This document shows positions 6,401 to 13,865 of a DNA stretch of 17,609 nucleotides, one piece after another. Within the stretch, counting starts at the first letter, position 1. Each line of letters begins with the position of its first letter. The position numbers and the translations under genes are program-made. The stretch covers positions 1 through 17,609 of the forward strand of contig CALVKK010000013.1 in the NCBI GenBank assembly GCA_944332645.1, written 5' to 3'. Under the pieces are notes generated by a model. The model was not told the DNA's origin and made no database searches. It saw only the letters and a program-made list of their open reading frames with translations. The stretch is from an uncultured Bacilli bacterium. GTDB taxonomy: Bacteria > Bacillota_I > Bacilli_A > RF39 > UBA660.

Positions 6401-6662
6401 ATTGAATAAGTTTACTTTGAAGAAACTTTTCGAAAACTTTTAAGCCATATTCTTTATTATAATAATTAGGAAATTCATTCAAGTGCGCTAAGGCAATTTT
6501 AGCCGTTGTTATTAAATCATCGTTTGTCACATTAGTTTTAGGATTAACCGTTCCGTGTTCGAGTTCTATATTAATTCCATCTAAAAATTCTTCTTTAGTG
6601 AATTTATCAAATGAAATTCCTAAAACGGAAGCTGCATATAATACGTCCTGCATATTTAACAT
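6399..6662 (-). CDS. DUF5661 family small protein
   Basis: An 87-residue soluble, acidic protein. It matches my memory of the DUF5661 family, marked here by the FDKFTKEEFLDGINIELEHG block, PKTNVTNDD and IALAHLNEFPNYY. I know of no assigned function. There is no signal peptide, Cys or metal motif apart from single conserved His residues. GGTGAT lies just before ATG 6662; an internal ATG at codon 4 (6653) is a less likely start. It appears to be a single gene, ending in a strong hairpin and lying 69 bases downstream of the lipoprotein gene's stop. A TATAAT occurs upstream, but no good -35 was found. Confidence 0.82.
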   Translation of the reverse strand: MLNMQDVLYAASVLGISFDKFTKEEFLDGINIELEHGTVNPKTNVTNDDLITTAKIALAHLNEFPNYYNKEYGLKVFEKFLQSKLIQ

Positions 6663-6731
6663 ACAATCACCAATATATTATATGTTTTTATTTTATCATT
6701 GCTATATTCAAATTAAATATCTAGTTATGAT

Positions 6732-7282
6732 CTATTTATAAAGTCTTATGACTTGGTATTGATAATTATTTTCATTATCAATAAACCCGACATCGATTCC
6801 TTTGCCATTGTTAACTGTTTTACCAGATGAAGCTGCTACTTTTGCTTCAGTTATTAAAATATTTACCTCTTCAGTTGTAATATCTTGATTATTTGCTTTA
6901 ATTAAGTGTTCCATCACCGCCACTGATTCATATTCGCTATTCTTTTCAACATATAAAACCATATAATCAACAACATCTTTAGTCATGTCATTGGTAAATT
7001 CTTTCGGATATACGATTAAATATACTCCTGTTATTAAACCATACCAATACTCATCTTCATAAATAATTAAATAATCATCAGATGCAGGATTTAAATAACT
7101 ATTATCGACAACTTGAGTATTGAATTTTGCCACTAATACTTCGACAGTTTCCACCTCAACATAACCAGATTCTTGTACTTGGTCTTGTGGTTTTTGATTT
7201 TCTTGTTCTATATTATCCTGTCCACATCCAACTAAGCTAAAACATATACCCCCTAATAATAAATATAATAATATTTTTTCAT
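6732..7282 (-). CDS. Lipoprotein, frameshifted in the signal peptide (poly-A tract)
   Basis: The intact frame gives ~140 residues from a GTG at 7154, but in-frame codons continue upstream through a lipoprotein signal: ILLYLLLGGICFSLVGC, with the lipobox LVGC and Cys codon at 7226-7224. That frame has no start codon. An ATG at 7282 follows a perfect GGGAGG, but after AAAAAA (7279-7274) its frame stops at once (MKKYYYIYY). One more A would give MKKILLYLLLGG and a 183-residue precursor. So the gene is either phase-variable at the A6 tract, a fresh pseudogene or a sequencing error. The mature part has a Gln-rich linker, then a domain with SYLNPASDDY and, near the end, SGKTVNNGKGIDVG. I cannot name the family. 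The role is unknown, presumably at the outer face of the membrane. The stop is TAG. Confidence 0.72.
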
Positions 7283-7308
7283 AAATTTCCTCCCTTAATT
7301 ATTTAAAT

Positions 7309-7314
7309 ATTATA
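7309..7314 (-). promoter_or_regulatory. -10 element of the lipoprotein gene
   Basis: TATAAT at 7314-7309, 27 bases before the ATG. No convincing -35 was found at the right distance. It supports transcription starting ahead of the lipoprotein signal, not at the internal GTG. Confidence 0.4.
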
Positions 7315-7406
7315 TGCATATAACATCTTAAAAGAAATAATAATTTTTTTACTATTTTAATTATTATTCTTTTAATATTACTAATTTAATTATATCATTA
7401 ATATTT

Positions 7407-7430
7407 AAAAAACTAGAACTTAATTCTAGT
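7407..7430 (-). terminator. Terminator of the DUF362-flavin reductase operon
   Basis: ACTAGAA and TTCTAGT (7-base stem, 5-base loop), followed on minus by TTTTTT. It lies 13 bases after the flavin reductase-like stop. Confidence 0.8.
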
Positions 7431-7442
7431 ATAAAACTAAAA

Positions 7443-8024
7443 TTATTTTCTAGTTATTTTGTTTTTTAATTCCAATCCATCTTTAAAAGCGTTTCCAACT
7501 CTTTCGGTCACTTTATAATAACCATGAGTGTATGGATCAAATGCAATAGCATTTACTAAAGAAATGTCTACATTATCACCATTCATAACACTTTCTAAAG
7601 CACTTACATTTACTACTTTACCAACCACTCCACAACCATATTTATCATCTTGATATTCAATAAATTCACATTCCATACAAATTGGAAATTCATCAATTAT
7701 TGGAGCATCAACAATTTCAGATTTTGTGGCAGTCAGGCTGCTATTTTCAAATTTATCTTTAGTATTATTACCTGATACAATTCCAAAATAATCTGACTCT
7801 TTTACATGATTAGCATCAGCAATGCTGACTGTGAAAGCTTTTCTCTTTTTAATATTTTGAACAGTTTTATGAGTTTCCGTTAAATTTAAAATTATATGAT
7901 CTCTTTCCAGCATAGTTCCCCATGCTGCATTCATAACATCGATTGTTCCATCTTCGTTATAAGTCGCTATCATTAATACAGGCATAGGAAAAATAGCTTC
8001 CGTCGTTTTTATGTTTTTTCGCAT
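7443..8024 (-). CDS. Flavin reductase-like domain protein (FMN-binding split barrel)
   Basis: A 193-residue flavoprotein of the flavin reductase-like family, which binds FMN in a split beta-barrel and often passes electrons between NAD(P)H, flavin and a partner. Visible marks are the start FPMPVLMIATYNEDGTIDVM, NAAWGTM, the HKTVQNIKKRKAFTVSIAD segment that contacts flavin, and a C-terminal HGYYKVTERVG. No separate NAD(P)H-binding domain or Fe-S motif is present, so partner and substrate are unknown. AAGGAG overlaps the stop of the preceding DUF362 gene and the ATG follows a few bases later, so the pair is one operon, probably translationally coupled. Confidence 0.9.
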   Translation of the reverse strand: MRKNIKTTEAIFPMPVLMIATYNEDGTIDVMNAAWGTMLERDHIILNLTETHKTVQNIKKRKAFTVSIADANHVKESDYFGIVSGNNTKDKFENSSLTATKSEIVDAPIIDEFPICMECEFIEYQDDKYGCGVVGKVVNVSALESVMNGDNVDISLVNAIAFDPYTHGYYKVTERVGNAFKDGLELKNKITRK

Positions 8025-8034
8025 TTTATTCTCC

Positions 8035-8907
8035 TTAATCGATATTTATTAATTCATATTCTTTAGTACCAGCACCATTTTGTTGAGCAACTTCGATAAT
8101 ATTAGTCCCTAGTTTTTCTTCGATTCTCGCAATTAATTTATCTTTTCCTGGATCAGTACTATTATAAACTATATCGATACAAGCTTGATCGATAGCAACT
8201 GGATCAGTACTAGCAAGAATTCCAATATTTTGCATACAAGGAGCTGAAGCATTGCCATCGCAATCGCAGTCTATTGAAATATTTACCATCGCATTAATGT
8301 AAACAATATTACCATTAAAATACTTATGTACACTACTAGCTGCATCGCCCATTGAAGTTACAAACTGTAATTGATCAGTTTTAAACATGTCCTGATTTGC
8401 ATCCCCAGCACCATGAATATAAGCTTTACCATACGAAGAGGCACAACCGATTGATAATTGCTTTAAAGCGCCACCAAATCCGCCCATCGCATGTCCTTTA
8501 AAATGAGATAATACTAACATTGAATCATAATTAGCTAAATTTTTACCAACATAATTTTTCTTAATTTGTAAACCATTAGGTATATTCAATTCCATATCAG
8601 GTCCTTCGGCATCCATAATATCGACATTAAAATATTTTGTCCATTCATGTTCATCCATTAATTTTTTATGTTTTGCGGTTGTATTTCTTTCTCCTATATA
8701 AGCTGTATTACATTCTACAACAGTACCGTTTACTCTTTCAACTATTGCCTTGACAAATTCTGGTCTTAAATAATTTTGATTACCGTGTTCGCCAGAATGT
8801 AACTTAACAGCAACCTTTCCTGGTAGATCTATATTTAAAGATTCATAAATTTTTACCATACTTTCTGGTGATATTTTACTAGTAAAATACACTTTTGATT
8901 TTTTCAA
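8035..8907 (-). CDS. DUF362 domain protein
   Basis: A 290-residue protein made of one DUF362 domain. Marks include VAVKLHSGEHGNQNYLRP near 32-49, LVLSHFKGHAMGGFGGALK near 130-150, and CMQNIGILASTDPVAIDQAC near 222-242. The family is associated with Fe-S proteins, and many members carry a C-terminal ferredoxin domain; this one has none. It has several Cys residues (CDCD, PCMQN) but no classical CxxCxxC motif. The start is TTG at 8907 behind AAGGAGA with 9 bases of spacing; a nearby ATG at 8914 is in another frame. The following flavin reductase-like gene shares the transcript, suggesting a redox pair. The substrate is unknown. Confidence 0.87.
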   Translation of the reverse strand: MKKSKVYFTSKISPESMVKIYESLNIDLPGKVAVKLHSGEHGNQNYLRPEFVKAIVERVNGTVVECNTAYIGERNTTAKHKKLMDEHEWTKYFNVDIMDAEGPDMELNIPNGLQIKKNYVGKNLANYDSMLVLSHFKGHAMGGFGGALKQLSIGCASSYGKAYIHGAGDANQDMFKTDQLQFVTSMGDAASSVHKYFNGNIVYINAMVNISIDCDCDGNASAPCMQNIGILASTDPVAIDQACIDIVYNSTDPGKDKLIARIEEKLGTNIIEVAQQNGAGTKEYELINID

Positions 8908-8940
8908 TTCCCATCTCTCCTTATCTTTGTTAATATATCA

Positions 8941-8949
8941 ATTATACCA
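8941..8949 (-). promoter_or_regulatory. Extended -10 promoter of the DUF362 operon
   Basis: TGGTATAAT: a perfect -10 (8946-8941) with the extended TGn element. The -35 is poor (TTGGAT at 19 bases), as is common with extended -10 promoters. An inverted repeat at 8978-8994 lies upstream. Confidence 0.65.
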
Positions 8950-8977
8950 CTATTTTAAAATGTTTATCCAAAATTTT

Positions 8978-8994
8978 ACTACAATTTTAGTAGT
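8978..8994. repeat. Inverted repeat upstream of the DUF362 promoter
   Basis: ACTAC and GTAGT face each other across 7 bases. It lies about 30 bases upstream of the -10, a position that suits a regulator site. No regulator can be assigned. Confidence 0.35.
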
Positions 8995-9075
8995 TGACAT
9001 AGAAAATTTACTTAATCGACTCAATTCATATTTTTTAATTCAAAAATTTTTATTTATAAATTAATTATATGCATC

Positions 9076-9100
9076 AAAAAACTAGATATAAATATCTAGT
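9076..9100 (-). terminator. Terminator of tRNA-Met
   Basis: ACTAGATAT and ATATCTAGT form a perfect 9-base stem with a 2-base centre, followed on minus by TTTTT. It lies 10 bases after the tRNA end. Confidence 0.85.
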
Positions 9101-9110
9101 AATATATAAA

Positions 9111-9187
9111 TGGTAGCGACGGGGAGATTCGAACTCTCGACCTACTGGGTATGAACCAGGTGCTCTAGCCAACTGAGCTACGTCGCC
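9111..9187 (-). tRNA. tRNA-Met (CAU), elongator type
   Basis: 77 bases with encoded CCA. The acceptor stem GGCGACG pairs with CGTCGCT (G1-U72), the T-loop is GTTCGAATC, the D-arm is GCTCAGTTGGCTAGAGC, and the anticodon CAT is at 9153-9151. The anticodon arm lacks the three G-C pairs of initiator tRNAs, and the sequence resembles the Bacillus elongator tRNA-Met (GGCG...CGCTACCA). It is transcribed alone from its own promoter just after folD. Confidence 0.95.
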
Positions 9188-9205
9188 AAAAAGTCAAGCA
9201 ATATA

Positions 9206-9234
9206 ATAATAACATAATTGCCTACTTTTGACAA
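9206..9234 (-). promoter_or_regulatory. Promoter of tRNA-Met
   Basis: TTGTCA (9234-9229), 17 bases, TATTAT (9211-9206) with an extended TGT. The start site would be ~12 bases before the tRNA. It lies just after the folD stop. Confidence 0.7.
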
Positions 9235-9239
9235 TACTT

Positions 9240-10067
9240 TTATAGATTTTTTTCATAATTTTTAACTACATTAAAAAGCAACATTGCTACTGTCATTGGC
9301 CCTACTCCTCCAGGAACAGGAGTAATAAAAGATGCTATATCCTTAATGTTTTCAAAATCAACATCACCATATAATTTACCAGCAACGCGATTAATTCCAA
9401 CATCTATTATGACAGAATTTTTTTTAATCATATCATTAGTTACTAAACCTTTTTTACCAACAGCACTAACTAATATGTCAGCTTGTTTTGTATATTCCTT
9501 TAAGTCGTTAGTTTTAGAATGACATATTGTAACCGTTGCTCCTTCTTGCAATAATAACATAGCTAAGGGCTTACCAACTAAATTAGATTTCCCTATAATA
9601 ACTGCATGTTTGCCAATTAAATTTATTTTATATTCTTTAAGCAATGTTATTATCCCAAGTGGCGTACACGGAACTAAATTGCCATTACCTTTGAATAGTA
9701 ATCCAGCATTAATATCAGTTAAGCCATCAACATCTTTATTTTTATTAATCAAATTTAATAATTTATCTTGATTAAACTTAGAAGGTAGTGGTAATTGCAA
9801 TAATATACCATTAACATATGTGTCATTATTTAATTCAACTATTTTATTAATTACTTCCTGTTCAGTAGTATCTTCTTCAAATTTAACATGAATAAAATTA
9901 ATTCCAACTTGGTGACATGCTTTTTCTTTAGCCTTAATGTAAACATTACTGGCTTCATCGTTTCCTATCTGAATGACTGCCAAACATGGTTTTATCAAAT
10001 AATTTTTTACTTTTTTAGTCAAATCATCTTTTATTTGATCACTTAACGCTTTCCCATCTAATATCAT
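9240..10067 (-). CDS. folD: Bifunctional methylene-THF dehydrogenase/methenyl-THF cyclohydrolase
   Basis: FolD converts 5,10-methylene-THF to methenyl-THF with NADP, then hydrolyses it to 10-formyl-THF, feeding purine and formyl-Met synthesis. It has 275 residues, slightly short of the usual ~285. Tyr43-x3-Lys47 (VYIKAKEKA) holds the catalytic lysine. The first signature region gives GILLQLPLP and DVDGLTD, the Rossmann loop VIIGKSNLVGKPLA, and the C-terminal signature PVPGGVGPMT. The start at 10067 follows AAAGGAGATGGTGAT, which abuts the glyA stop. The pair couples glycine/serine interconversion to one-carbon use. Confidence 0.97.
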   Translation of the reverse strand: MILDGKALSDQIKDDLTKKVKNYLIKPCLAVIQIGNDEASNVYIKAKEKACHQVGINFIHVKFEEDTTEQEVINKIVELNNDTYVNGILLQLPLPSKFNQDKLLNLINKNKDVDGLTDINAGLLFKGNGNLVPCTPLGIITLLKEYKINLIGKHAVIIGKSNLVGKPLAMLLLQEGATVTICHSKTNDLKEYTKQADILVSAVGKKGLVTNDMIKKNSVIIDVGINRVAGKLYGDVDFENIKDIASFITPVPGGVGPMTVAMLLFNVVKNYEKNL

Positions 10068-10080
10068 ATCACCATCTCCT

Positions 10081-11283
10081 TTATAATGGATATTTATCGG
10101 TTATTTTTTTTACTCGTAATTTTAATTGTTCTTTATCTTTATTATGCAATGCATCGACTATAATATAACCAATTTCTTCAAAATCCTCTTCTTTTAATCC
10201 TCTAGTGGTCATCGCCGGACTTCCTAATCTAATACCACTAGTTTTAAACGGAGATTCTTGATCAAAAGGAATCGTATTTTTATTAACAGTTACATTGATT
10301 TCATCTAATATTTTTTCAGCCTCTTTACCGTTAATACCTAAAGAGGTAACATCAACTAAAATCAAATGATTATCAGTTCCACCAGAAATAATTCTTAAAC
10401 CATTATCACTTAATACTTTAGCTAATGCTTTAATATTTTTTAGGACTTGCTCTTGATACAATTTAAATTCTGGTTGTAAAGCTTCATAAAAACACTCGGC
10501 TTTAGCAGCGATGACATGCATTAAAGGTCCTCCTTGAATACCAGGGAAAACAATTTTGTTTATCTTTTTAGCTATTTCTTCATCATTAGTTAAAATAATT
10601 CCACCACGTGGACCTCTTAAAGTTTTATGAGTCGTTGATGTGACAACATCCGCATAAGGAATTGGCGATGGATGAAGATTGGTTGCGACAAGACCTGCAA
10701 TATGGGCCATATCAACCATTAAATAAGCCCCAACTTTGTCAGCTATTTCTCTAAATCTTTTGAAATCGATTATTCTTGAATAAGCAGATCCTCCTGCAAT
10801 AATCATTTTAGGTTTAGTTTCTAAAGCTAATTGTTCTAGCTTTTCATAATCGATCATTTCTGTTTTAGGATCGACATCATAACTAATGATATTATATTCC
10901 AAACCACTAAAATTAATTGGATGACCATGAGTTAAATGACCGCCATGAGATAGATTCATTCCCATTACTTTATCGCCAACATTAAGCAATGCCTTATATA
11001 CTGCCATATTAGCGCTACTGCCTGAGTGTGGTTGAACGTTAGCATATTTACAGCCAAATAATTTAGTCGCGTATTCGATTGCTAGATCTTCAATAGTATC
11101 GACATTAACACAACCACCATAGTATCTTTTACCAGGATATCCTTCAGCATATTTATTTGTAAAAATACTCCCTTGTAAAGCCATTACATCTTTTGAAGCA
11201 TAATTTTCTGAGGCAATCAATTCAATATTATTCTGTTGTCTTTCCTTTTCCTTTTTTAAAGCTTCTTCTATCCTTATATCCAT
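10081..11283 (-). CDS. glyA: Serine hydroxymethyltransferase
   Basis: GlyA transfers the hydroxymethyl group of serine to THF, giving glycine and 5,10-methylene-THF, the substrate of FolD encoded next. The PLP-binding lysine is Lys220 in TSTTHKTLRGPRGG. Other signatures are ELIASENYAS, the YAEGYPGKRYYGG segment and QPHSGSSAN. I placed the start at ATG 11283 (400 residues) because GGAG lies 9 bases upstream. An in-frame ATG at 11298 has no ribosome site and would cover that GGAG. The promoter sits immediately upstream, giving a leader of only about 13 bases. Confidence 0.97.
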   Translation of the reverse strand: MDIRIEEALKKEKERQQNNIELIASENYASKDVMALQGSIFTNKYAEGYPGKRYYGGCVNVDTIEDLAIEYATKLFGCKYANVQPHSGSSANMAVYKALLNVGDKVMGMNLSHGGHLTHGHPINFSGLEYNIISYDVDPKTEMIDYEKLEQLALETKPKMIIAGGSAYSRIIDFKRFREIADKVGAYLMVDMAHIAGLVATNLHPSPIPYADVVTSTTHKTLRGPRGGIILTNDEEIAKKINKIVFPGIQGGPLMHVIAAKAECFYEALQPEFKLYQEQVLKNIKALAKVLSDNGLRIISGGTDNHLILVDVTSLGINGKEAEKILDEINVTVNKNTIPFDQESPFKTSGIRLGSPAMTTRGLKEEDFEEIGYIIVDALHNKDKEQLKLRVKKITDKYPL

Positions 11284-11302
11284 TATTATCAACTCCATAA
11301 AT

Positions 11303-11311
11303 AGTATAACA
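11303..11311 (-). promoter_or_regulatory. Extended -10 promoter of glyA-folD
   Basis: TGTTATACT: TATACT (11308-11303) with the extended TGT. No good -35 is present. The element overlaps the area just after the rubrerythrin terminator. Confidence 0.55.
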
Positions 11312-11315
11312 TAAA

Positions 11316-11350
11316 TAAAAAGAAAACTCTATTCAAATGAATAAAGTTTT
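11316..11350 (-). terminator. Terminator of perR-rubrerythrin
   Basis: A 12-base stem, AAAACTTTATTC with GAATAGAGTTTT (one G-U), loop of 4, followed on minus by CTTTTTATTT. It separates the oxidative-stress operon from glyA. Confidence 0.85.
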
Positions 11351-11360
11351 AGTAGTTATA

Positions 11361-11900
11361 TTAATAATTTTGACATCTTAATTCAAAATAGCTTTGAGGA
11401 TGTGAACATACTGGACATACTTTAGGTGCAGATGCGCCAAAATGAACATGACCACAGTTACGGCAAATCCACATATTTTCAGCTGGTTTACTAAATACCA
11501 TTTCATTTTTAACATTATCGATTAATGCACGATATCTATCTTCGTGTTCTTTTTCGATTTTAGCTACTCCTTCAAACAAAAATGCAATATGATCGAATCC
11601 TTCTTCTTTAGCTGTTTTAGCAAATTCAGCATACATGTCAGTCCATTCATAATTTTCACCATTAGCAGCATCTTCTAAGTTTTCTAATGTACTTGGAATA
11701 TCACCGCCGTGTAATAATTTGAACCACATTTTAGCATGTTCTTTTTCATTTCCTGCTGTTTCTTCAAAAATAGCAGCAATTTGTTCAAATCCTTCTTTTT
11801 TAGCTTTAGATGCATAATAAGTATACTTGTTTCTTGCTTGTGATTCACCAGCAAAAGCGGCCATTAAATTTTGTTCTGTTTTACTTCCTTTTAATTCCAT
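11361..11900 (-). CDS. rbr: Rubrerythrin
   Basis: A 179-residue NADH-peroxidase component that reduces hydrogen peroxide in anaerobes. The ferritin-like di-iron domain (residues 1-~140) has its ligand segments: Glu19 in FAGESQARNKY, Glu52-x2-His55 in AGNEKEHAKMW, and the later KIEKEHEDRY. The C-terminal rubredoxin domain binds one Fe through ICRNCGH and CPVCSHP. Length and order are those of classical rubrerythrin. The ATG at 11900 follows AAGGAA and lies inside the end of the perR gene (10-base overlap), so translation is coupled. PerR repression of this operon and induction by peroxide is the expected control. Confidence 0.96.
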   Translation of the reverse strand: MELKGSKTEQNLMAAFAGESQARNKYTYYASKAKKEGFEQIAAIFEETAGNEKEHAKMWFKLLHGGDIPSTLENLEDAANGENYEWTDMYAEFAKTAKEEGFDHIAFLFEGVAKIEKEHEDRYRALIDNVKNEMVFSKPAENMWICRNCGHVHFGASAPKVCPVCSHPQSYFELRCQNY

Positions 11901-12286
11901 AATTCCTTTTCCTTCCCTTCTTTACAATCATGACAAATTCCTAAAAAAACTAAATCATTTGATAAAACCTCAAAATCTAAGTTTTTTTGAATTATTTTAT
12001 CAAACTCAATTAACAAATCATCAGATAAATCAACAACATTATGACACTTAATACAATACAAATGACAATGACTATCTACTTTATCAAAACGGTCATTATC
12101 ATTTGGTATTGCCAATCTTCTAATTTGTTTATTTTCGCATAAACTGTTTAGATTACGATAAACAGTACCTAAACTTATATTAGGTATATCTTTTTTTACT
12201 TGTTCATATACCATATAAGCTGTTGGATGATCATAACTATTACTGATTATACTCAAGATTTGTTCCCGTTGTTTGGAATATTTCAT
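11891..12286 (-). CDS. perR: Fur family regulator, PerR type
   Basis: A 131-residue repressor of the Fur family. The winged helix (residues 1-~70) has the recognition part SLGTVYRNLNSL. Candidate metal ligands match PerR: His20 (HPTA), Asp68 (RFDK), His73 and His75 (SHCH) and Asp86. Asp68 is the residue that distinguishes PerR from Fur in Bacillus. The structural zinc pairs are C78-x2-C81 and C118-x2-C121. The protein is slightly short at the N-terminus compared with the ~145 usual. The gene starts after GAGGTGAT, heads an operon with rubrerythrin, and has an operator-like palindrome in its own leader, implying autoregulation. Confidence 0.92.
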   Translation of the reverse strand: MKYSKQREQILSIISNSYDHPTAYMVYEQVKKDIPNISLGTVYRNLNSLCENKQIRRLAIPNDNDRFDKVDSHCHLYCIKCHNVVDLSDDLLIEFDKIIQKNLDFEVLSNDLVFLGICHDCKEGKEKELWN

Positions 12287-12298
12287 GAATCACCTCAA

Positions 12299-12319
12299 AA
12301 GTAGTAATCATTCCTACTT
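12299..12319 (-). promoter_or_regulatory. Probable PerR operator, 21-base palindrome
   Basis: AAGTAGGAATGATTACTACTT is palindromic around a central G with a single mismatched pair. It has the 7-1-7 centre AATnATT of Fur/PerR boxes. It covers about +1 to +21 of the perR transcript, ideal for blocking transcription. Confidence 0.65.
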
Positions 12320-12326
12320 CAATATA

Positions 12327-12355
12327 AGTATACATGATTAAATTTATTTAGTCAA
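12327..12355 (-). promoter_or_regulatory. Promoter of perR-rubrerythrin
   Basis: TTGACT (12355-12350), 17 bases, TATACT (12332-12327). The predicted start is near 12320, at the edge of the palindrome. Confidence 0.82.
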
Positions 12356-12397
12356 GCAATATTGGCAAAATTTGTTTTTTAAATTATACTAATTAAT

Positions 12398-12424
12398 AAA
12401 AAAAGATTCAAAATATGAATCTTT
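12398..12424 (-). terminator. Terminator of the thioredoxin-like gene
   Basis: AAAGATTCA and TGAATCTTT form a 9-base stem with a 5-base loop, followed on minus by TTTTTTT. It overlaps the gene's stop codon. Confidence 0.85.
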
Positions 12425-12653
12425 ATGCTAATAATAATCTTTTTATTTCTCTTACAGACAACACCTTTCCTTGACTGACAATCTGTCCGTTTACGACTAA
12501 TCCCGGAACATTTTTAATTCCATATTTATTTTTAGATGAATCATCTAATTTGTCAACTGTTATATCACAATCCATTTCTTCAACTACCTTGTCGACTAAT
12601 TTAGATAACTTCATTCCATTACTACAATTAGTACCAATAACCTTAATGTTTAT
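12423..12653 (-). CDS. Small thioredoxin-like (redox-active disulfide 2 type) protein
   Basis: A ~76-residue protein of the MTH895-like small thioredoxin family. From ATG 12614 only 63 residues remain, lacking the first strand and the active site. Codons upstream in frame encode NIKVIGTNCSNG, exactly the missing strand and active-site loop, behind a good AGAGGTGAT. The codon at the expected start (12653-12651) is ATA, with ATT just before it; no ATG, GTG or TTG exists in that part of the frame. So translation begins at a rare codon, or the start is mutated. The active site is Cys-Ser-Asn-Gly: the second Cys of CxxC is missing. The conserved cis-Pro is present in NVPGLVVNG. Confidence 0.75.
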   Translation of the reverse strand: MNIKVIGTNCSNGMKLSKLVDKVVEEMDCDITVDKLDDSSKNKYGIKNVPGLVVNGQIVSQGKVLSVREIKRLLLA

Positions 12654-12766
12654 AATATCACCTCTTTTCTATAATTAATTATAAAATAAAAATATAGAAA
12701 ATATGTGTTAAAAAAATGGGAAAATATGGTAAATAAAAGTGTAAACATTGGATACAAAAATAATAA

Positions 12767-12809
12767 TTGAAAATATTTTATAGACTAAAATATAAAATTC
12801 TGATAGAAT
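12767..12809 (+). promoter_or_regulatory. Promoter region of tagO
   Basis: Two overlapping options. TTGAAA (12767), 18 bases, TATAAA (12791-12796) gives a ~28-base leader. TAGACT (12781), 17 bases, TAGAAT (12804-12809) with extended TGA would start almost at the ribosome site. I prefer the first. Confidence 0.5.
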
Positions 12810-12830
12810 TATAGTTAGAGGTGTACTTTT

Positions 12831-13865
12831 ATGTCAGTTGAATTGTTAAACAAAATATTATTGGTTATCGTTACCTGTTTTTTATTTGTCTATATTTTAG
12901 TGCCAGTCATTAAAAAAGTTGCTAATCATGTTGGAGCTATGGATATTCCAAACAATAGAAAAGTTCATAAGGTCCCAATCCCCCGTTTAGGTGGTTTAGC
13001 AATCTTTGCAGGATTCTTATTTGGTTATATAGTTTTTGGTACGCATAGTGATGTAATGACATCGATTTTAATTGGTAGTTTTATCATAATAATCACCGGA
13101 ATGATCGATGATATTAAACCTTTATCCGCTAAAGTTAAGTTACTAGGTCAACTAGCAGCAACATTGATAGTAGTTTTTCACGGTCAAGTTCTACTGCAAA
13201 GTGTTAGTGCTTTTGGATTTTATATCAATTTTGGATGGCTGGCTTATCCTATTACAATAATATTTATACTAGCTTTTATTAATTGTATGAATTTAATTGA
13301 TGGACTAGATGGGTTAGCTACTGGCATTAGCAGCATTTTCTTTTTAACTGTAGGAATTATTGCTATTTTCAAAAATTCTCATGGTCTAGATTTTACATTG
13401 TGTTTTATTATGTTAGGTTCTTGTTTAGGGTTTTTAAGATATAATGCAAATCCAGCTCAAATATTCATGGGTGATACAGGATCGATGTTTTTGGGCTTTA
13501 TAATTAGTATTATTGCTCTATTAGGGTTTAAAAATGTTACAATGACTTCGATTATAATTCCTTTTATGATTATTGCTATTCCTTTCTTAGACACTATCTT
13601 TGCAATAATTAGAAGAGTCTTAAAAAACGAAAGCATTACTAAACCTGATAAACTTCACATTCATCATCAATTATTAAATATGAACTTTTCTCACAGAAAA
13701 ACAGTAATTATAATTTGTTTGATTGATGCTCTATTTGCCTTTACATCTATCATTTATGTTTTGGTCGATCGTAATCTAGGCTATTTATTATATGGTATAT
13801 TACTAATAATTGTAATCATCTTTATTATTAAAACTGATGTTATAATTGAACATAAAAAAAAGTAA
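12831..13865 (+). CDS. tagO: Undecaprenyl-phosphate GlcNAc-1-phosphate transferase (TagO/WecA type)
   Basis: A 344-residue polytopic membrane enzyme of the MraY/WecA/TagO family. It moves a HexNAc-1-phosphate from its UDP sugar to undecaprenyl phosphate, the first lipid step for wall teichoic acid or surface polysaccharide. About ten to eleven membrane helices are visible. Signatures: PRLGGLAIF near 60, the DD motif GMIDDIKPL near 90, NLIDGLDGLATG near 155, MGDTGSMFLG near 215 and the basic HIHHQLL loop near 280. AGAGGTG lies 7 bases before the ATG. It is the only plus-strand gene and converges with wecB. WecB makes UDP-ManNAc, which is used right after TagO in teichoic acid linkage units, so the two may act in one pathway. 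Confidence 0.93.
   Translation: MSVELLNKILLVIVTCFLFVYILVPVIKKVANHVGAMDIPNNRKVHKVPIPRLGGLAIFAGFLFGYIVFGTHSDVMTSILIGSFIIIITGMIDDIKPLSAKVKLLGQLAATLIVVFHGQVLLQSVSAFGFYINFGWLAYPITIIFILAFINCMNLIDGLDGLATGISSIFFLTVGIIAIFKNSHGLDFTLCFIMLGSCLGFLRYNANPAQIFMGDTGSMFLGFIISIIALLGFKNVTMTSIIIPFMIIAIPFLDTIFAIIRRVLKNESITKPDKLHIHHQLLNMNFSHRKTVIIICLIDALFAFTSIIYVLVDRNLGYLLYGILLIIVIIFIIKTDVIIEHKKK

Noticed and set aside
7155..7282. GTG at 7154 as the true start of the lipoprotein gene
   Set aside because: It has no convincing ribosome site, and in-frame codons upstream encode a complete lipoprotein signal.
9111..9187. Initiator tRNA-fMet
   Set aside because: The anticodon stem lacks the three consecutive G-C pairs, and the body resembles the Bacillus elongator tRNA-Met.
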